From a virus, in the IMG/VR virus record IMGVR_UViG_3300032285_005159, positions 1-57,545 of that record: DNA of 57,545 nt, one strand, 5' to 3'. Positions 1-10,710 of the stretch are shown in pieces. Below the pieces are notes generated by a model. The model searched no databases. It had not been told where the DNA came from and worked only from the letters and a program-made list of their open reading frames with translations. A program made the position numbers and the translations under genes. The number at the start of each line of letters is the position of its first letter. Position 1 is the stretch's first letter.

Positions 1-123
1 CACTCCGGCCGTGTGGCTTTTGCAAACAAAGCCAGCAAAGCCGTGGTCCTTAATTGCTTTTTCGTACATGGTATTGGCAGCACGGTCGTCAAACCTTGCG
101 TAACCTGCTGCAACACGTTCGTC
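1..123. repeat. Terminal redundancy, left copy
   Basis: Bases 1-123 are identical to 57423-57545. The repeat lies inside the giant minus-strand gene, and the frame continues across the join (position 69 is equivalent to 57491 and in phase with the start at 10662). This fits an assembly overlap of a circular or permuted genome better than a biological terminal repeat. Confidence 0.95.
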
Positions 124-3100
124 ACGGCTTGGGTACAGGTCCAGAGGGTCAGCCTCGTAGTCGTACAAACTGTCTCCTGCCACCTTAATTTGGTAGCGGA
201 ACGGTCCAATAATGTACTCGCGCACGTAACTGCTATAACCAAAGTACGTTCTTGGTTGGTAGATCTTTTTGTAGTCACGCTTGCGATCCTTTTCAGCACC
301 AATGCCGCCAGTGCCGTGCATGGTTGGGTCAGTTGTTTTAAGGTCCGAGTCGAACGACCAATGCGTAAGCTGAACTTCTTTGCCTCGGAACAACGCTGGC
401 GCAGCGGACTTGCTATAGCGCATATCAATTTCTCCAGTAAGTTCTCCGGCCAAGTTAACGCGCGGCTGCTGGTAACGCGGCTTTGAGTCGTACGTAGGGT
501 TCTTCATAAACACCCGCGAACCAACCATAATGGCATCGCTAAACGTAAGAACTGGGAGCTTGGTACGTACGTCAACGAACTCACTTGATCGTGCTGGGTT
601 GTACGCAATTTCTGCCCATACCGTTGGATCGTTAATGTCGGACGGCAATCGGTCAATCTTAACGTTCTCGCCCTGCACAGTTGCCAGCGGGAACTTGCCA
701 CCGCCCTGCGCAATAGTCATTGGGTTACCCTTTTCAACTCGAGTCATTACTCGGCCGTTCCTAACTCTGGCAATATTAGTGTATCCAATTGTTTTGCCAA
801 CATTGTTTAGCGGATGCGCCGTAATTGCGTACGTTACTTCACCGTGCTTAAGAGATTCATTGTATGTCGGAATATCAATTCGCCAGTCAATTACCTGACC
901 TTCGGGAATACCCAAGTCCTCCATTACTTTGCCAACCTTTTTTTCCTCGTCAGCAGATAAAATCTTACCGTCGCGGCGAGCAACAATGTATCGCTTAACT
1001 TGCTCAATGGGTGGGATTGCACGCGCACCCTTAACTACCCAAGGATCTAGTACTTCAACCAAGTCAGCAAACGTTGCGTTATCAATTTGACCTTCGGCCA
1101 AACGAATGGCAGCAACGGCCAGCTCGCCAGAACGTTTGTTCTTGGTTGCGCTAGCAAAAGCCTTGCTTTCTTGCTCGGTAGTCGGGGCTAAAGCTGCGCG
1201 GCTAAACTGAATCGTTGGGGCGTTGTCGTCCACGGTTAAAGAATCACGGGTCCAAGCAACAGACTCCGCAATGGTTCCGTCCGTGTTAAGAATTACAAGG
1301 CCGTCGTAGCCTTGCTTTTCACCCAAGCTCTTAAAGTGTTTTCCAATGTTGCCGTACTGCTCGAACAAGTGCTCGGCTTTAGCTTCTGCCTTTTCTCCGG
1401 ACAACCCTAACGCTTCGAATACCAATGCTGGACCCCTTGCTTTGTTTGACACTTTAACAACCAACGGCTTCTTAAGCAACAAGTCAAAGGTAGTCACTTC
1501 GGCTTGGCCCATTTCTTTTCTAGCTGCTACTGCGTAGTCTTTGGCTCGCGTAACGTCTGGGGTAGTGTAGTACCCGTAACCGTACACGCCTTCCGAGCTA
1601 GCCTTCATTGGTGTGCGGCCGTCGAAAGTTCCGCCGTGGTATCCAGTAACGTAAAGCGGTTGTCCGTTCGGTGGGTTAACTGATACCTTGGGTGTTCTAA
1701 GCCTGTTAAGGATACCTTCTTCGGTTACCACAGCGCGGCTACGGCGAATGTCTGCTGTACCTTGGTTGAACCGCTCGCTCAGCGGGATCACATTGCCATT
1801 CTCATCGCGGGTTACGGGGTCGGCGGATTTGATTTGGCTTGGGTCGAAGACTACCGTAGATACAGACGCGTCCCGCTCTCCCTCAACTGAAGGCTCGTCT
1901 ATTACGGCAGAATCATAACCCAAATCGCGAAGTGTTTGGACGAATACCTTGCCGTCTTCTTCATCAAAAAGTGCCCAAGTTTCAGTAGCGCGTAGCCACC
2001 TGTCTGAAATGCCAGCATCTACAAGCCTCACATGAACGCTGTTGTCTAGCTTGGTTAGGTCTGCCGTATTTGACGATTTAAGATAATACTTTCCGACATT
2101 CTTGCCAAAAGATTGAGCAATTTCTGGATCATTAGAAAAGTAGAATCCCTGCCTATCAACATTTTCAACACTGAATAGAATGTAAACCTTCCCGCCCCTA
2201 TTCTCAAATACTGTAAACCCTTTTTTATCAGTGCCATGATATTTTGGATTTGCGGAGTCATACCCCGCAGCCTTAGCTGCCTCGTCCACCATGCGCTGTG
2301 CCGTTGCTGTATCCCCAGCGTCTACTGCTGCAAGGTAATCAGCATCCATTTTCGTAGCAGCGTCACGATTATCTACTGGCTTGCGAACTGTAAAACCACC
2401 TTCTGGATTTGAAGTTTTAGTCCAGCCTTGCGCTTCTAGTTGCTTAATCCAGTTCTTAACTGCAACAATATATCCTTTTGGTGCTTGAACTTTATTTAAA
2501 GTTATAGCCGAAATATGTTTCTTTAACTCGCTCGGTTGGATATATGCAATAAGCTCTTCACCGCCGCCACTTGCAGCAACAAAAGCTGATCCGGGTTTTG
2601 TTGCTCTAGGGACTTGTGTACTAAAGTTATTATCAAACTCTAAAAGAACCCCAGCATTTTTACGCTGGCTCAATGCTAAATCTTTGTTAGTAGCAAAGTA
2701 AGTTTCTGGTGGTCCAAACGGTAAATCGCTATAAGTCTGTGGCAACAACATCATAAGACCATCAATGTCTGTTTGATGGTACAGTGTGGTCACATTTGCA
2801 CGACTGCGTTGAATTGTAGGAGCGGCTTGCTCCAACGGTACTTCTCCGGCTTCGCCCTTGCGCAGCTCAACTTCGGCCCAGCTTGGGAACCCAAGACTCA
2901 GGGCTAAGTCTTCGGTATTTGCGTAGGCTTGGTTAATGTCCTTGCCTGTGGCCAGTTGGAACACAGCAGCGCGTACGTCTTCAATTGTAAAGTTCTTGTC
3001 CTGTTCGTACTGGGCCCACACCGCGCGAACCGCGTCCACGTTCTTCTTGTTAGACTTCCACTTTGCGGGGAACAATAACCTTACGGCTTCCCAAGTAATG

Positions 3101-6100
3101 GACTGGATTTCGCGCGGCAACAAGCCAAAGTTCTGGGCAGCAGCGCGGTAAGCCTCGGCGTTGGCCGCATACATTCCGTTAACACCCAGAATTGAGTTGT
3201 TAGTAACGTTACTTGAACCAAAGTTCTGGCTAACTTCAAAGCTATTTCCGCTTAGGGCTTGCCAGTACAACGCAGCAACAGCGTGCGTATCCATTGTTAC
3301 GTGGCCGTCCTCGTTGTTAGGATCCACAATGTTATTGTAGAAGCTGCGCACCTTGTGCATATTGCCGAGCTCTTTGCTAACTACCTTGAGCTTGGTATTT
3401 TTGTCCGAGCTCATAATGCGGATTGCTTTCTGAACGGTGCTGTAGCTGCCCCAGCCAATCTTAATTTCTTTACCGCTAGTTTCGCTGCGCGACGCTTCTT
3501 GCGTGTTGGTTCCGTCCGGCGCGTACTTCATAAACGCTGGGCTATCGTTTACTTCCGAGTACATCCGAATAAACCGTGCTTGGTCTTCAATTGCCAAGTC
3601 CTTAAGTGCCCGGCCTTCCACGTTTTTTAGAACTTCGCGTGCCTTGGCTCGGCCAGCTTCCGCGTTTGCGTTGGACCATCCGGTAAACATTGGGTTACCT
3701 TGCTCGTCCAGAACGTGTTCGCCGTTGCTATCGTACACGGCCTTGACCTTACCCTTTTCGTAAATTGGCTTAGTTCCGTCTGTGGCCTCGGTAGTAATTT
3801 GTGGTTCGCCTCCACGCTTAAGCCACTGCGCAGTCATAGCTGGACTCCACACAAGTCCATTTGGATTACCCAAAATTACTTGTTCGTGCCAGATCTTCAT
3901 GGTGCGCTCGGCCAGCGCAATGTTCATAAACCAATCCTTCTGTGGGCTAAACACGGCTAGCACACCGCTGGCTTGCTCAATGTCTTGTGCGTACTGTGCG
4001 CCAAACTCATTTGCAATTTTGTTAGCACCATCGTACCAGAGCTTGGCTACGTTTCGCAAGCTCTTGGGGAACAAGTTAATTAACGCTTCCAAGTTGGACT
4101 GCGTGTTTTGAATTACAACGTCGTAAATCTGCGGCGCAAGTTTAGCAATTGGATGGTTTGGATCCGATGCAAACTCAGCTAGCTTTTTAGTCATTGCGGA
4201 CTTTTGCTCGGTACCCAACGCCTTTAGCTTAGTTGATTTTGCTAAGCACTTTTCAAGAGCTGCTTGGTTCTTTGCAAAGTCTTTACCGGCTTGTCCGGTA
4301 AGCCCTCCGTTTTCCAATAGCAAAGCGTCTTCGAACTGAGCGTCGGTTGCCTTTACCTTATCCACGGTAAGCAAGTCCTTTAAGACTTTCTTGTACCGTT
4401 TAATTTGATCGGCGTTAACACGAATTTCACCTGAAGTCTTTTCGTGCTTAGTCCGCAACTTGCGAACCATTGCAGCTAGCTCGGGAAACTCACGCGCAAC
4501 AATTGGGTACTCAGTTAGGTACAGTGCATTGGTGCGATAAGCCTTTGGATCCCGCGCCATTACGTCCAAGCTAATTAAAGACATTGGGTCAATGCCGGAC
4601 TCGGTAGCACTTTTGCCTGTTGGGTTACGGGTACCTAAAGCTTGGCCGGGCTTAAGATCAGCCGCGTTAAAACCGCTGTATGCTTTCGAGAAAAACTTTG
4701 TGGGCTCAACTGGGCGCAAACGCTCAGCAATTGCTACGTCAGTATCGGAAAGAGTATCTGAGAAGTTCTCAGCTTCTTGGGGGATATCATCTCCGTTGCG
4801 TTGCAAGTAACGGTACAAGTCACCCAAGCGGTTTTGCGCTACAGCCAACCTTTCGTTTTCTCCGGTATTGCGCTTTCCAATTTCAGCAAAAGCTGCGGCA
4901 ACAAAGTTTTTTGATTGATCTCCAAGCGCAAGCAAGTCTTGTAGGTCAGAAGCGGTAAGTTCATTATTCGCAGCACCTTCAATAACTTTAGCTGGAGTAA
5001 GGCCAACGTCTTCTAGTGCAACGTGCGTATCGTACCCAACCTTTTGAATGGCCAGTTCGTGCGCCACGGCTACGGCAAGGTCCCGCTCGACCAAGCTGGT
5101 TTGCTCGTCGAATCCGTAATTGCCGTACACTTCGTTAACTAAGCCTTCGTTTACTAGCAACGTGTTACCGTCCAACACAAACGGCTTGGCAGTATCCTTT
5201 GAAAGTACGGTTGCAAATTCCTTTTGGTTTTGAACGTTACGGACAATTTGGCTCTCTGAACCCGTGGCCGTAATAACGTCCTTTGAAGGACGCAAGCCAG
5301 AGTCTAGTTTGTAGTCCGCGTACATAACGCGAACCGTAATAATTTTACCTTCGGTTGTACGTACATTGGTAAAGTAATTGTCGTCTGAAGCTTCATCTGC
5401 TGGAATGTCTAGCTCTTCCCCATCTCTGGGCTGGTACATACCATCTTGGTAGAACAAACCTTTATCGGTTGCCATGCTTTCTTGGCCAAACTCGTTGGCG
5501 AAATCCACTGCATCTTGATCCGTGAATCCTTCAACTAGAAAACTATTTTCACCGTTGCCGTAACGACCAACAACCAAGTCGGCCACGTAGCCACGATCAG
5601 CCAGCCACTGCTTAGCCCGTTCGTTAAACGCTGCGTTAGCTTCTTCGGTTTGTACGGTAACGTCTGGATTCTCGGCCGTAAATGCACCAAACTTTCCGGT
5701 TTTAATAAGTGCGCGGAGTTGGTCTTCCGAGAAAATACCATCCTGCAACGAATCGGTTTGGTGGTTAATCCACTTAAACGAAGTGCGCGGGTGCGGGTTA
5801 GGCACTCCGTACATTGGGCCAAAACCATCTTCGCGTGCAACTGCTGCGCGGCTAGCCAAAATTTGCTGGACCGAACGTGCTGGCAAACCATTGCCTTCGG
5901 CCACTGCCTTTTTAAGATCCAACATTGCTTCGGCCAATGCACGGCTTTCTGGATCTGCCAAACGCTTGCCGCTAAACCAGCTACCAATAATGTCTACGAA
6001 CTTTTGGAACAAGCTACGTTCACCCTTGCCGTTAAGTTCGTCGAGTTGGTTTCGGAAAGTCTGCGATGCAAAGTAGTGCGCAACGAATTCGTTAACCGCG

Positions 6101-9100
6101 TACGTTTCATCGAACGCTTCGTTTTCGTTCATGCGGCCTTCAACCGCGTAACGCAGATTTTCTGGAATAGCAGTGCCGTACTTGGCTTCAATTCTAGCCT
6201 GAGTTTCTGCACGTAGGGCCAAAAGCCTTGCGCGAACTTCGCGTTCGAACTCGGTCTTTGGATTGGTTAAAATTTCGGAAGTGCCAAAGTGACCAAGCTC
6301 GTGCAGCAACGCGTCAACAATTCCTCCGCCGTTGTCCGACGCAGCGTTTAGCGCAATGATTTTGCTGGAACCCAAGTAGCTTCCGGTTGTGGCAACATCG
6401 TTTGGTGCGTTGTACACAAAAACTGGGCACTGGTCCACCCCCACGCTTAGCAAGAACTTTGCGGTTTCACGGTGCTGCTTGCTTTTACCAGACCGAATAA
6501 TGCTTTGCAGTACGGCCTTAACGTCCATTGCGCCTTCCTTAATTCCGTGCTTGGCGAACTGGGTACGGTGCTGGGCCCGGAGCTTAGCAAAGTGGTTCGC
6601 TTGAATAGCCCGATTAGCCGGGGTCATTGCGTCCTGCTGAACCAAGAAGTCCAGTAAGGTATTGGTTCGGCCTTGCTGTACATTTTGAATTGCAACCGCA
6701 ACTTGCGCTTGTGAAAAAGCAGCGAGATCCAAACCAGCGGCTAGCTCGGGCCCTACAATTCGGAACAATTCTTCGGTAGTGGTAAACGATTCAGGATCCA
6801 AGCCAAGCTGCACAGCAACTGCCTTTAGCTCTTCAACTAGTTTTGGGTTAACGGTGTTATCCGTAATGCGGCTTAGCGCGTAGTTGGCCTCGGACTCCAC
6901 AGCGGCTTGGCCTTGGTCCGAAACTACTGGTGCGCCATTTTTTGTACGCTTGTTTTTGCGGCGTTGGTTTGACTGCTTTTGCTTGGCTGAAGCAGCGGCT
7001 TGGTTACGTTGTACGTCAACGGCCTTTGAGTTTGCCACTGCGTTAGCAAAAGAATCTGCGGATTCTTGACCACGGCCTTCGTAAACTTGGCGCAGCTTTT
7101 GCGCGTTTTCGCCAGTAACGTACGCGTAAACGGCCTTGCCATTTTTATTCTGGACCAACACGTACATTGAATCAATGTCACCGTTGTCCGCAACCTTTAC
7201 GTTAACCAAGCTAGGCGTTGTTGGCGCGTTGTACCGAGTCTTACCATAAACAATTTCGCCAGCGTCAGAAACGGTAAGGGCAACTCGACGGACTCCCCGG
7301 CGCGGGCTAACCAAGCTAGGCTCTGCAACGGCTCCTTCGAAACCTTCGAACTCCGTGGCTGGCATATCAGCGTTTGGAGTAACCTCAATTGGCGGCTCGT
7401 TAGTTTCTGGGTCCAGCAGCACGCCGTCAGCCTCAACACGAACGCGGCCGCGTGTTCCGTTAATAATTACTAACTGACCGTTAAGATCTTTAAAGGTACG
7501 AGTTTCGTCAACAGTTGGCGTTGGCTCGTTACCTTCGCTTACAAACTTAACTCCGTTGCGGGTAAGGTAAGCCTCAACCTGAGCTTGGTCGTTCCAGTCA
7601 ATGTCGCTTTCTGCGGCTACGCGGTCCGCACGTTGGGCAACGTACGCTTGTATATCGTTTGGCGTAATTGTTGCGTTGCCTTTTTTATTAGCTTTTCCTG
7701 AACCCTGAATCGAGTTTAGCTCTTCTTGGCTAACGCCAAGTTCAGCGGCTTTCTTTGCAGCTAAGGCCGTGGGCACCGATCCACTTGGGGTAAGCACGGT
7801 TGGCTTTTGGCCAATGTTTAAGGGTTGCTCTGGAGCTTCATCCAAAGCAGTAACAAGGTCAGCCGAGGCTGGACGAACTGGAATGCGTTCGCTTACTGGT
7901 TGAAAGTTACGGTTTGCAATTTGCAAACGGTTCTTTAGCGCAGCAACAGTTTCTGGACTTTGGCCGTCGGCTTCTAGCTTACCAATAATGTTGCTTAAGA
8001 ACTCGCCTTCAACTGACTGCGCAACGCCTTGTTGGCGATCTCTAATTTCATTTACTTTGCGTGCATTGCCAAATGCGGGTACGGCTGTACCATAAGCAAA
8101 ACCAATAACACCAGCTTGGAACGCGTCTTTTAAGGCATCTACCAAGTTAAGGTTTTCGTTATCCAGCATTGCATTGGCAACTGACTGGCCAAGCTGGTCT
8201 ACAAATTCTTCTGAAAATTCACCAACACCTTCTTTAAGAATACCGTAACCAGATTCTTTGGCAGCCTCACGTACCACAGACTTAATTACCCCCAATACTT
8301 CTTCGCCGCCCAAGCTGCTACGCTCTAACGCACCGCTTACACGGCTGGTATAGTACTTAAGCTGGCGCAAGTTTACGTTGCCGTAGTTTACTGCGTCGGC
8401 ACCTTCACCAAAAACTTTACCGGAAGCTTGCTCAACTAACGCAGTAATAGTTCCTGCAACTAGCGAGTGCGTAAGTGCTGCCTTATGAATTTCTTCGTCA
8501 GTAAATTTGCGCGAACCGTCTGGGTTAAACTCAGAACGCATTGCAATTGTGGTATCCACGTACTGACTTTCAGCAGAACGAGCAAAGCTCGTAGCGCGTT
8601 GTGCGGCTACGCCAGCAGCTTGTGGAATTATACGGTTACTAAGGTCAGCCTTAATCCCTTGGAATACTTTATTTACCAAAGCAGAGTCTGCTTTAACTGC
8701 TGCTGCCCCAACGTCGGCAAAGTTACGAACGTAGCTTTGTCCAAAAAGAGCGCGTGTTTCGGGGCTTAATGCTTTTGCAATCCAGTTCTTACCAACGTTA
8801 CCAGCAAAGTCTTTTACGGAAGTTGGTATTAAGTTCCGCATACTTGCGGTTGCCCCAGCCTCTGCTCCAGCTACCAAAGTTTCTTTTAAGGCTGCACGGC
8901 CAAAACCTTTTGCAAGGCCACTAACGCCTCCTGAAATTGCAATGTCTGCAATCATAGGTGTGGCTTGGCTTAGGAACTGATAACCCGTTCCAAGATCAGA
9001 ACCATAAAGGTTCGCGTATTTACTGCGCGACGCTTCTAACTCTGCATCGCCAACAGCCCAGTCCAAGAAAAAGTTTTTTCCATTTTCAAAGCCAACGGCG

Positions 9101-10662
9101 TTGCTAACGCCTCCACCAATTGCCTGAACAATTGGGTTAAATGATTTACCAACTGATGCAAGCACACCGCTAGCTTTTGCAGCTAAAACATTCCAGTCCT
9201 TACGGTTAGAAACCTCGGACATATAGTCTTCAACTAACTGAGTCTGGCTAGGCTTTTTAGTTGGGTCTTGCTTTGCAAGCCATTCAATACGGTAGTTATT
9301 AAACTTATCTCCGTCGAAGTCCTCGAACGCTTGAGTAACAGCGTCTACGTCTCCAGCCAAGTAACCCTTGCGTGTAATTTCAGCAGCAGCTTTTGCTCGG
9401 TCGTCTAAGCCAAGCTTATCCATAGCTTCCGCAAATTTTTCTTTTGGCAGCAAAGCAGTTGATGCAAGCGGCGCGTACGTGCCGTTACTAAGCTTAACAA
9501 AGTTCTTTGTTGGATCTTCGTTGTTAACGGGTACTTGCAAGCTTTGCTTTACCAAGTCTCCAGCAGCATTAACGAATTGTTGCTTGGTGTATTGCGAAAA
9601 AATTTCGTTGTTTGGGTACGCTTGCTTAAGCGAATCGTAAAGACCATTTAGTTTAGCCTCTGCAATTTTGCCTGTGTTTATAACTTTAGCGGGGCTAACA
9701 AGAATATTACGTCCACCAAGTGACTCGTACTCTGAAGGTTTTTTTACAGTAATTTCTCTACGTAACGCTTCTTCAGAAGTCGCTCCTTGACCGTATGCCT
9801 CTTGCTGAATTTCTTTTGCTGAATTAAGCGCGTCTTGTACTTGCTGTGCAGCGTTTGCTGATGCTGGGTTTTTGGAGCCAACGCGCTCATTAGATCCAAT
9901 AATCCATTGCTGAAGAGTTGAGTGAAGATTGTCTTCGTAAGGAGCTGTGTCCCGGCCGGGAGTTTTCTGAACTTGCGTTTGCGCAAACTTTAAAGTTGCG
10001 GGACTATTAAGCCCGTCCGAACGCTTGTACGAATCCAGAATAGAGTTAGCGTCCTTTGCAACTGCGGGGTCCGGGTTAATCCAAATGCTGCGGTCGCCCT
10101 TATCATTGGCAGTATACTCAACGTAGCTTAGGCCCTTTTCCTTTGCTGCCCGAATCCGTGCATCACGAATCTGGTCTGGTGTACCGTACTGCGTTTTATA
10201 GGTATTAAAAGTAGTTTCTTGTTCGGGAGTCTGCACAACCAACTGGCCAGTTTTTTTAGCCTCGTTTGCTTGGTCGTAATAACTTTGAAAAGCTGCGGAA
10301 GCTTCTGGGTCGGTGTCGCGCAAAGAGCTGGCCAAAACGCCGTAGTCCTGCAATGGGTTTTTAGTAACTTGGTCCGAGAAGGTACGGAAAGATTCATTGA
10401 GCTTAGACTCTGCTTCTGGATCGTCTTGCGCAGGTGCCTGTACAAAGCCACGCTTAACGGCCGTACCAAAAAGATTTTGACTAACTGTGCGGTAAGCCTC
10501 GTCCGGGTCTTGTCCAGCTTCGACCAATGCTCCTGTGGAGTAGCCAAGATAACCGCCAAAATCTGCGGCACTCTGTGCTGTTGTACCTTGCTTGGCCTCC
10601 CACTCTTTTAAAGTAAGAATTTCATGGTCAACCCCGTTCTGATCTTTTTGAATTACCGACAT
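1..10662 (-). CDS. Giant polyvalent internal-virion protein, N-terminal 3,554 codons
   Basis: One open frame runs from ATG at 10662 to base 1 and continues at 57422 to a stop at 54075: 4,670 codons, 4,669 residues, about a quarter of the genome. Visible features, with residues numbered from the start: a zincin-like HELGH motif at 1454; a segment resembling the DUF7178 family of phage polyvalent proteins near 2180-2290 (WYDGANK, then AGVLAVFSPQ near its end); and four ADP-ribosyltransferase-like modules. Their leading motifs are LYHQTD (2629), KYHGTD with GFYFSND (2809), GYHGGTFDG with YGYGYYTT (3009) and QLTHWS with GTGGIGAE (3434). Such multi-domain proteins are known in phages and conjugative elements as polyvalent proteins that are packaged and injected with DNA. 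Its position after three probable ejection-protein genes fits that role. No RNA polymerase motifs were recognised. Domain calls are by eye; the open frame itself is certain. Confidence 0.9.
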   Translation of the reverse strand, partial: MSVIQKDQNGVDHEILTLKEWEAKQGTTAQSAADFGGYLGYSTGALVEAGQDPDEAYRTVSQNLFGTAVKRGFVQAPAQDDPEAESKLNESFRTFSDQVTKNPLQDYGVLASSLRDTDPEASAAFQSYYDQANEAKKTGQLVVQTPEQETTFNTYKTQYGTPDQIRDARIRAAKEKGLSYVEYTANDKGDRSIWINPDPAVAKDANSILDSYKRSDGLNSPATLKFAQTQVQKTPGRDTAPYEDNLHSTLQQWIIGSNERVGSKNPASANAAQQVQDALNSAKEIQQEAYGQGATSEEALRREITVKKPSEYESLGGRNILVSPAKVINTGKIAEAKLNGLYDSLKQAYPNNEIFSQYTKQQFVNAAGDLVKQSLQVPVNNEDPTKNFVKLSNGTYAPLASTALLPKEKFAEAMDKLGLDDRAKAAAEITRKGYLAGDVDAVTQAFEDFDGDKFNNYRIEWLAKQDPTKKPSQTQLVEDYMSEVSNRKDWNVLAAKASGVLASVGKSFNPIVQAIGGGVSNAVGFENGKNFFLDWAVGDAELEASRSKYANLYGSDLGTGYQFLSQATPMIADIAISGGVSGLAKGFGRAALKETLVAGAEAGATASMRNLIPTSVKDFAGNVGKNWIAKALSPETRALFGQSYVRNFADVGAAAVKADSALVNKVFQGIKADLSNRIIPQAAGVAAQRATSFARSAESQYVDTTIAMRSEFNPDGSRKFTDEEIHKAALTHSLVAGTITALVEQASGKVFGEGADAVNYGNVNLRQLKYYTSRVSGALERSSLGGEEVLGVIKSVVREAAKESGYGILKEGVGEFSEEFVDQLGQSVANAMLDNENLNLVDALKDAFQAGVIGFAYGTAVPAFGNARKVNEIRDRQQGVAQSVEGEFLSNIIGKLEADGQSPETVAALKNRLQIANRNFQPVSERIPVRPASADLVTALDEAPEQPLNIGQKPTVLTPSGSVPTALAAKKAAELGVSQEELNSIQGSGKANKKGNATITPNDIQAYVAQRADRVAAESDIDWNDQAQVEAYLTRNGVKFVSEGNEPTPTVDETRTFKDLNGQLVIINGTRGRVRVEADGVLLDPETNEPPIEVTPNADMPATEFEGFEGAVAEPSLVSPRRGVRRVALTVSDAGEIVYGKTRYNAPTTPSLVNVKVADNGDIDSMYVLVQNKNGKAVYAYVTGENAQKLRQVYEGRGQESADSFANAVANSKAVDVQRNQAAASAKQKQSNQRRKNKRTKNGAPVVSDQGQAAVESEANYALSRITDNTVNPKLVEELKAVAVQLGLDPESFTTTEELFRIVGPELAAGLDLAAFSQAQVAVAIQNVQQGRTNTLLDFLVQQDAMTPANRAIQANHFAKLRAQHRTQFAKHGIKEGAMDVKAVLQSIIRSGKSKQHRETAKFLLSVGVDQCPVFVYNAPNDVATTGSYLGSSKIIALNAASDNGGGIVDALLHELGHFGTSEILTNPKTEFEREVRARLLALRAETQARIEAKYGTAIPENLRYAVEGRMNENEAFDETYAVNEFVAHYFASQTFRNQLDELNGKGERSLFQKFVDIIGSWFSGKRLADPESRALAEAMLDLKKAVAEGNGLPARSVQQILASRAAVAREDGFGPMYGVPNPHPRTSFKWINHQTDSLQDGIFSEDQLRALIKTGKFGAFTAENPDVTVQTEEANAAFNERAKQWLADRGYVADLVVGRYGNGENSFLVEGFTDQDAVDFANEFGQESMATDKGLFYQDGMYQPRDGEELDIPADEASDDNYFTNVRTTEGKIITVRVMYADYKLDSGLRPSKDVITATGSESQIVRNVQNQKEFATVLSKDTAKPFVLDGNTLLVNEGLVNEVYGNYGFDEQTSLVERDLAVAVAHELAIQKVGYDTHVALEDVGLTPAKVIEGAANNELTASDLQDLLALGDQSKNFVAAAFAEIGKRNTGENERLAVAQNRLGDLYRYLQRNGDDIPQEAENFSDTLSDTDVAIAERLRPVEPTKFFSKAYSGFNAADLKPGQALGTRNPTGKSATESGIDPMSLISLDVMARDPKAYRTNALYLTEYPIVAREFPELAAMVRKLRTKHEKTSGEIRVNADQIKRYKKVLKDLLTVDKVKATDAQFEDALLLENGGLTGQAGKDFAKNQAALEKCLAKSTKLKALGTEQKSAMTKKLAEFASDPNHPIAKLAPQIYDVVIQNTQSNLEALINLFPKSLRNVAKLWYDGANKIANEFGAQYAQDIEQASGVLAVFSPQKDWFMNIALAERTMKIWHEQVILGNPNGLVWSPAMTAQWLKRGGEPQITTEATDGTKPIYEKGKVKAVYDSNGEHVLDEQGNPMFTGWSNANAEAGRAKAREVLKNVEGRALKDLAIEDQARFIRMYSEVNDSPAFMKYAPDGTNTQEASRSETSGKEIKIGWGSYSTVQKAIRIMSSDKNTKLKVVSKELGNMHKVRSFYNNIVDPNNEDGHVTMDTHAVAALYWQALSGNSFEVSQNFGSSNVTNNSILGVNGMYAANAEAYRAAAQNFGLLPREIQSITWEAVRLLFPAKWKSNKKNVDAVRAVWAQYEQDKNFTIEDVRAAVFQLATGKDINQAYANTEDLALSLGFPSWAEVELRKGEAGEVPLEQAAPTIQRSRANVTTLYHQTDIDGLMMLLPQTYSDLPFGPPETYFATNKDLALSQRKNAGVLLEFDNNFSTQVPRATKPGSAFVAASGGGEELIAYIQPSELKKHISAITLNKVQAPKGYIVAVKNWIKQLEAQGWTKTSNPEGGFTVRKPVDNRDAATKMDADYLAAVDAGDTATAQRMVDEAAKAAGYDSANPKYHGTDKKGFTVFENRGGKVYILFSVENVDRQGFYFSNDPEIAQSFGKNVGKYYLKSSNTADLTKLDNSVHVRLVDAGISDRWLRATETWALFDEEDGKVFVQTLRDLGYDSAVIDEPSVEGERDASVSTVVFDPSQIKSADPVTRDENGNVIPLSERFNQGTADIRRSRAVVTEEGILNRLRTPKVSVNPPNGQPLYVTGYHGGTFDGRTPMKASSEGVYGYGYYTTPDVTRAKDYAVAARKEMGQAEVTTFDLLLKKPLVVKVSNKARGPALVFEALGLSGEKAEAKAEHLFEQYGNIGKHFKSLGEKQGYDGLVILNTDGTIAESVAWTRDSLTVDDNAPTIQFSRAALAPTTEQESKAFASATKNKRSGELAVAAIRLAEGQIDNATFADLVEVLDPWVVKGARAIPPIEQVKRYIVARRDGKILSADEEKKVGKVMEDLGIPEGQVIDWRIDIPTYNESLKHGEVTYAITAHPLNNVGKTIGYTNIARVRNGRVMTRVEKGNPMTIAQGGGKFPLATVQGENVKIDRLPSDINDPTVWAEIAYNPARSSEFVDVRTKLPVLTFSDAIMVGSRVFMKNPTYDSKPRYQQPRVNLAGELTGEIDMRYSKSAAPALFRGKEVQLTHWSFDSDLKTTDPTMHGTGGIGAEKDRKRDYKKIYQPRTYFGYSSYVREYIIGPFRYQIKVAGDSLYDYEADPLDLYPSRDERVAAGYARFDDRAANTMYEKAIKDHGFAGFVCKSHTAGV

Positions 10663-10675
10663 AGCGTATGCCGTC

Positions 10676-10705
10676 AAGGTACGCTAAAAACGGTTCAAGA
10701 GTCAA
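10676..10705 (-). promoter_or_regulatory. Promoter of the giant gene
   Basis: Minus strand: -35 TTGACT (10705-10700), 18-bp spacer, -10 TACCTT (10681-10676). The expected transcription start, near 10669, is only about seven bases before the ATG at 10662, so the message would be almost leaderless. The same arrangement is seen at the portal gene and others in this genome. Confidence 0.6.
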
Positions 10706-10710
10706 GTAAA

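Noticed and set aside
1-123. Biological direct terminal repeat
   Set aside because: The repeat is inside a coding region and its length is of the order of an assembly k-mer; the reading frame joins perfectly when one copy is removed.
5535-6216. Long open frames overlapping the giant gene on both strands (for example 5650-6216 plus, 5535-5987 minus)
   Set aside because: They are shadows of the continuous minus-strand frame, with no protein-like features or ribosome sites.
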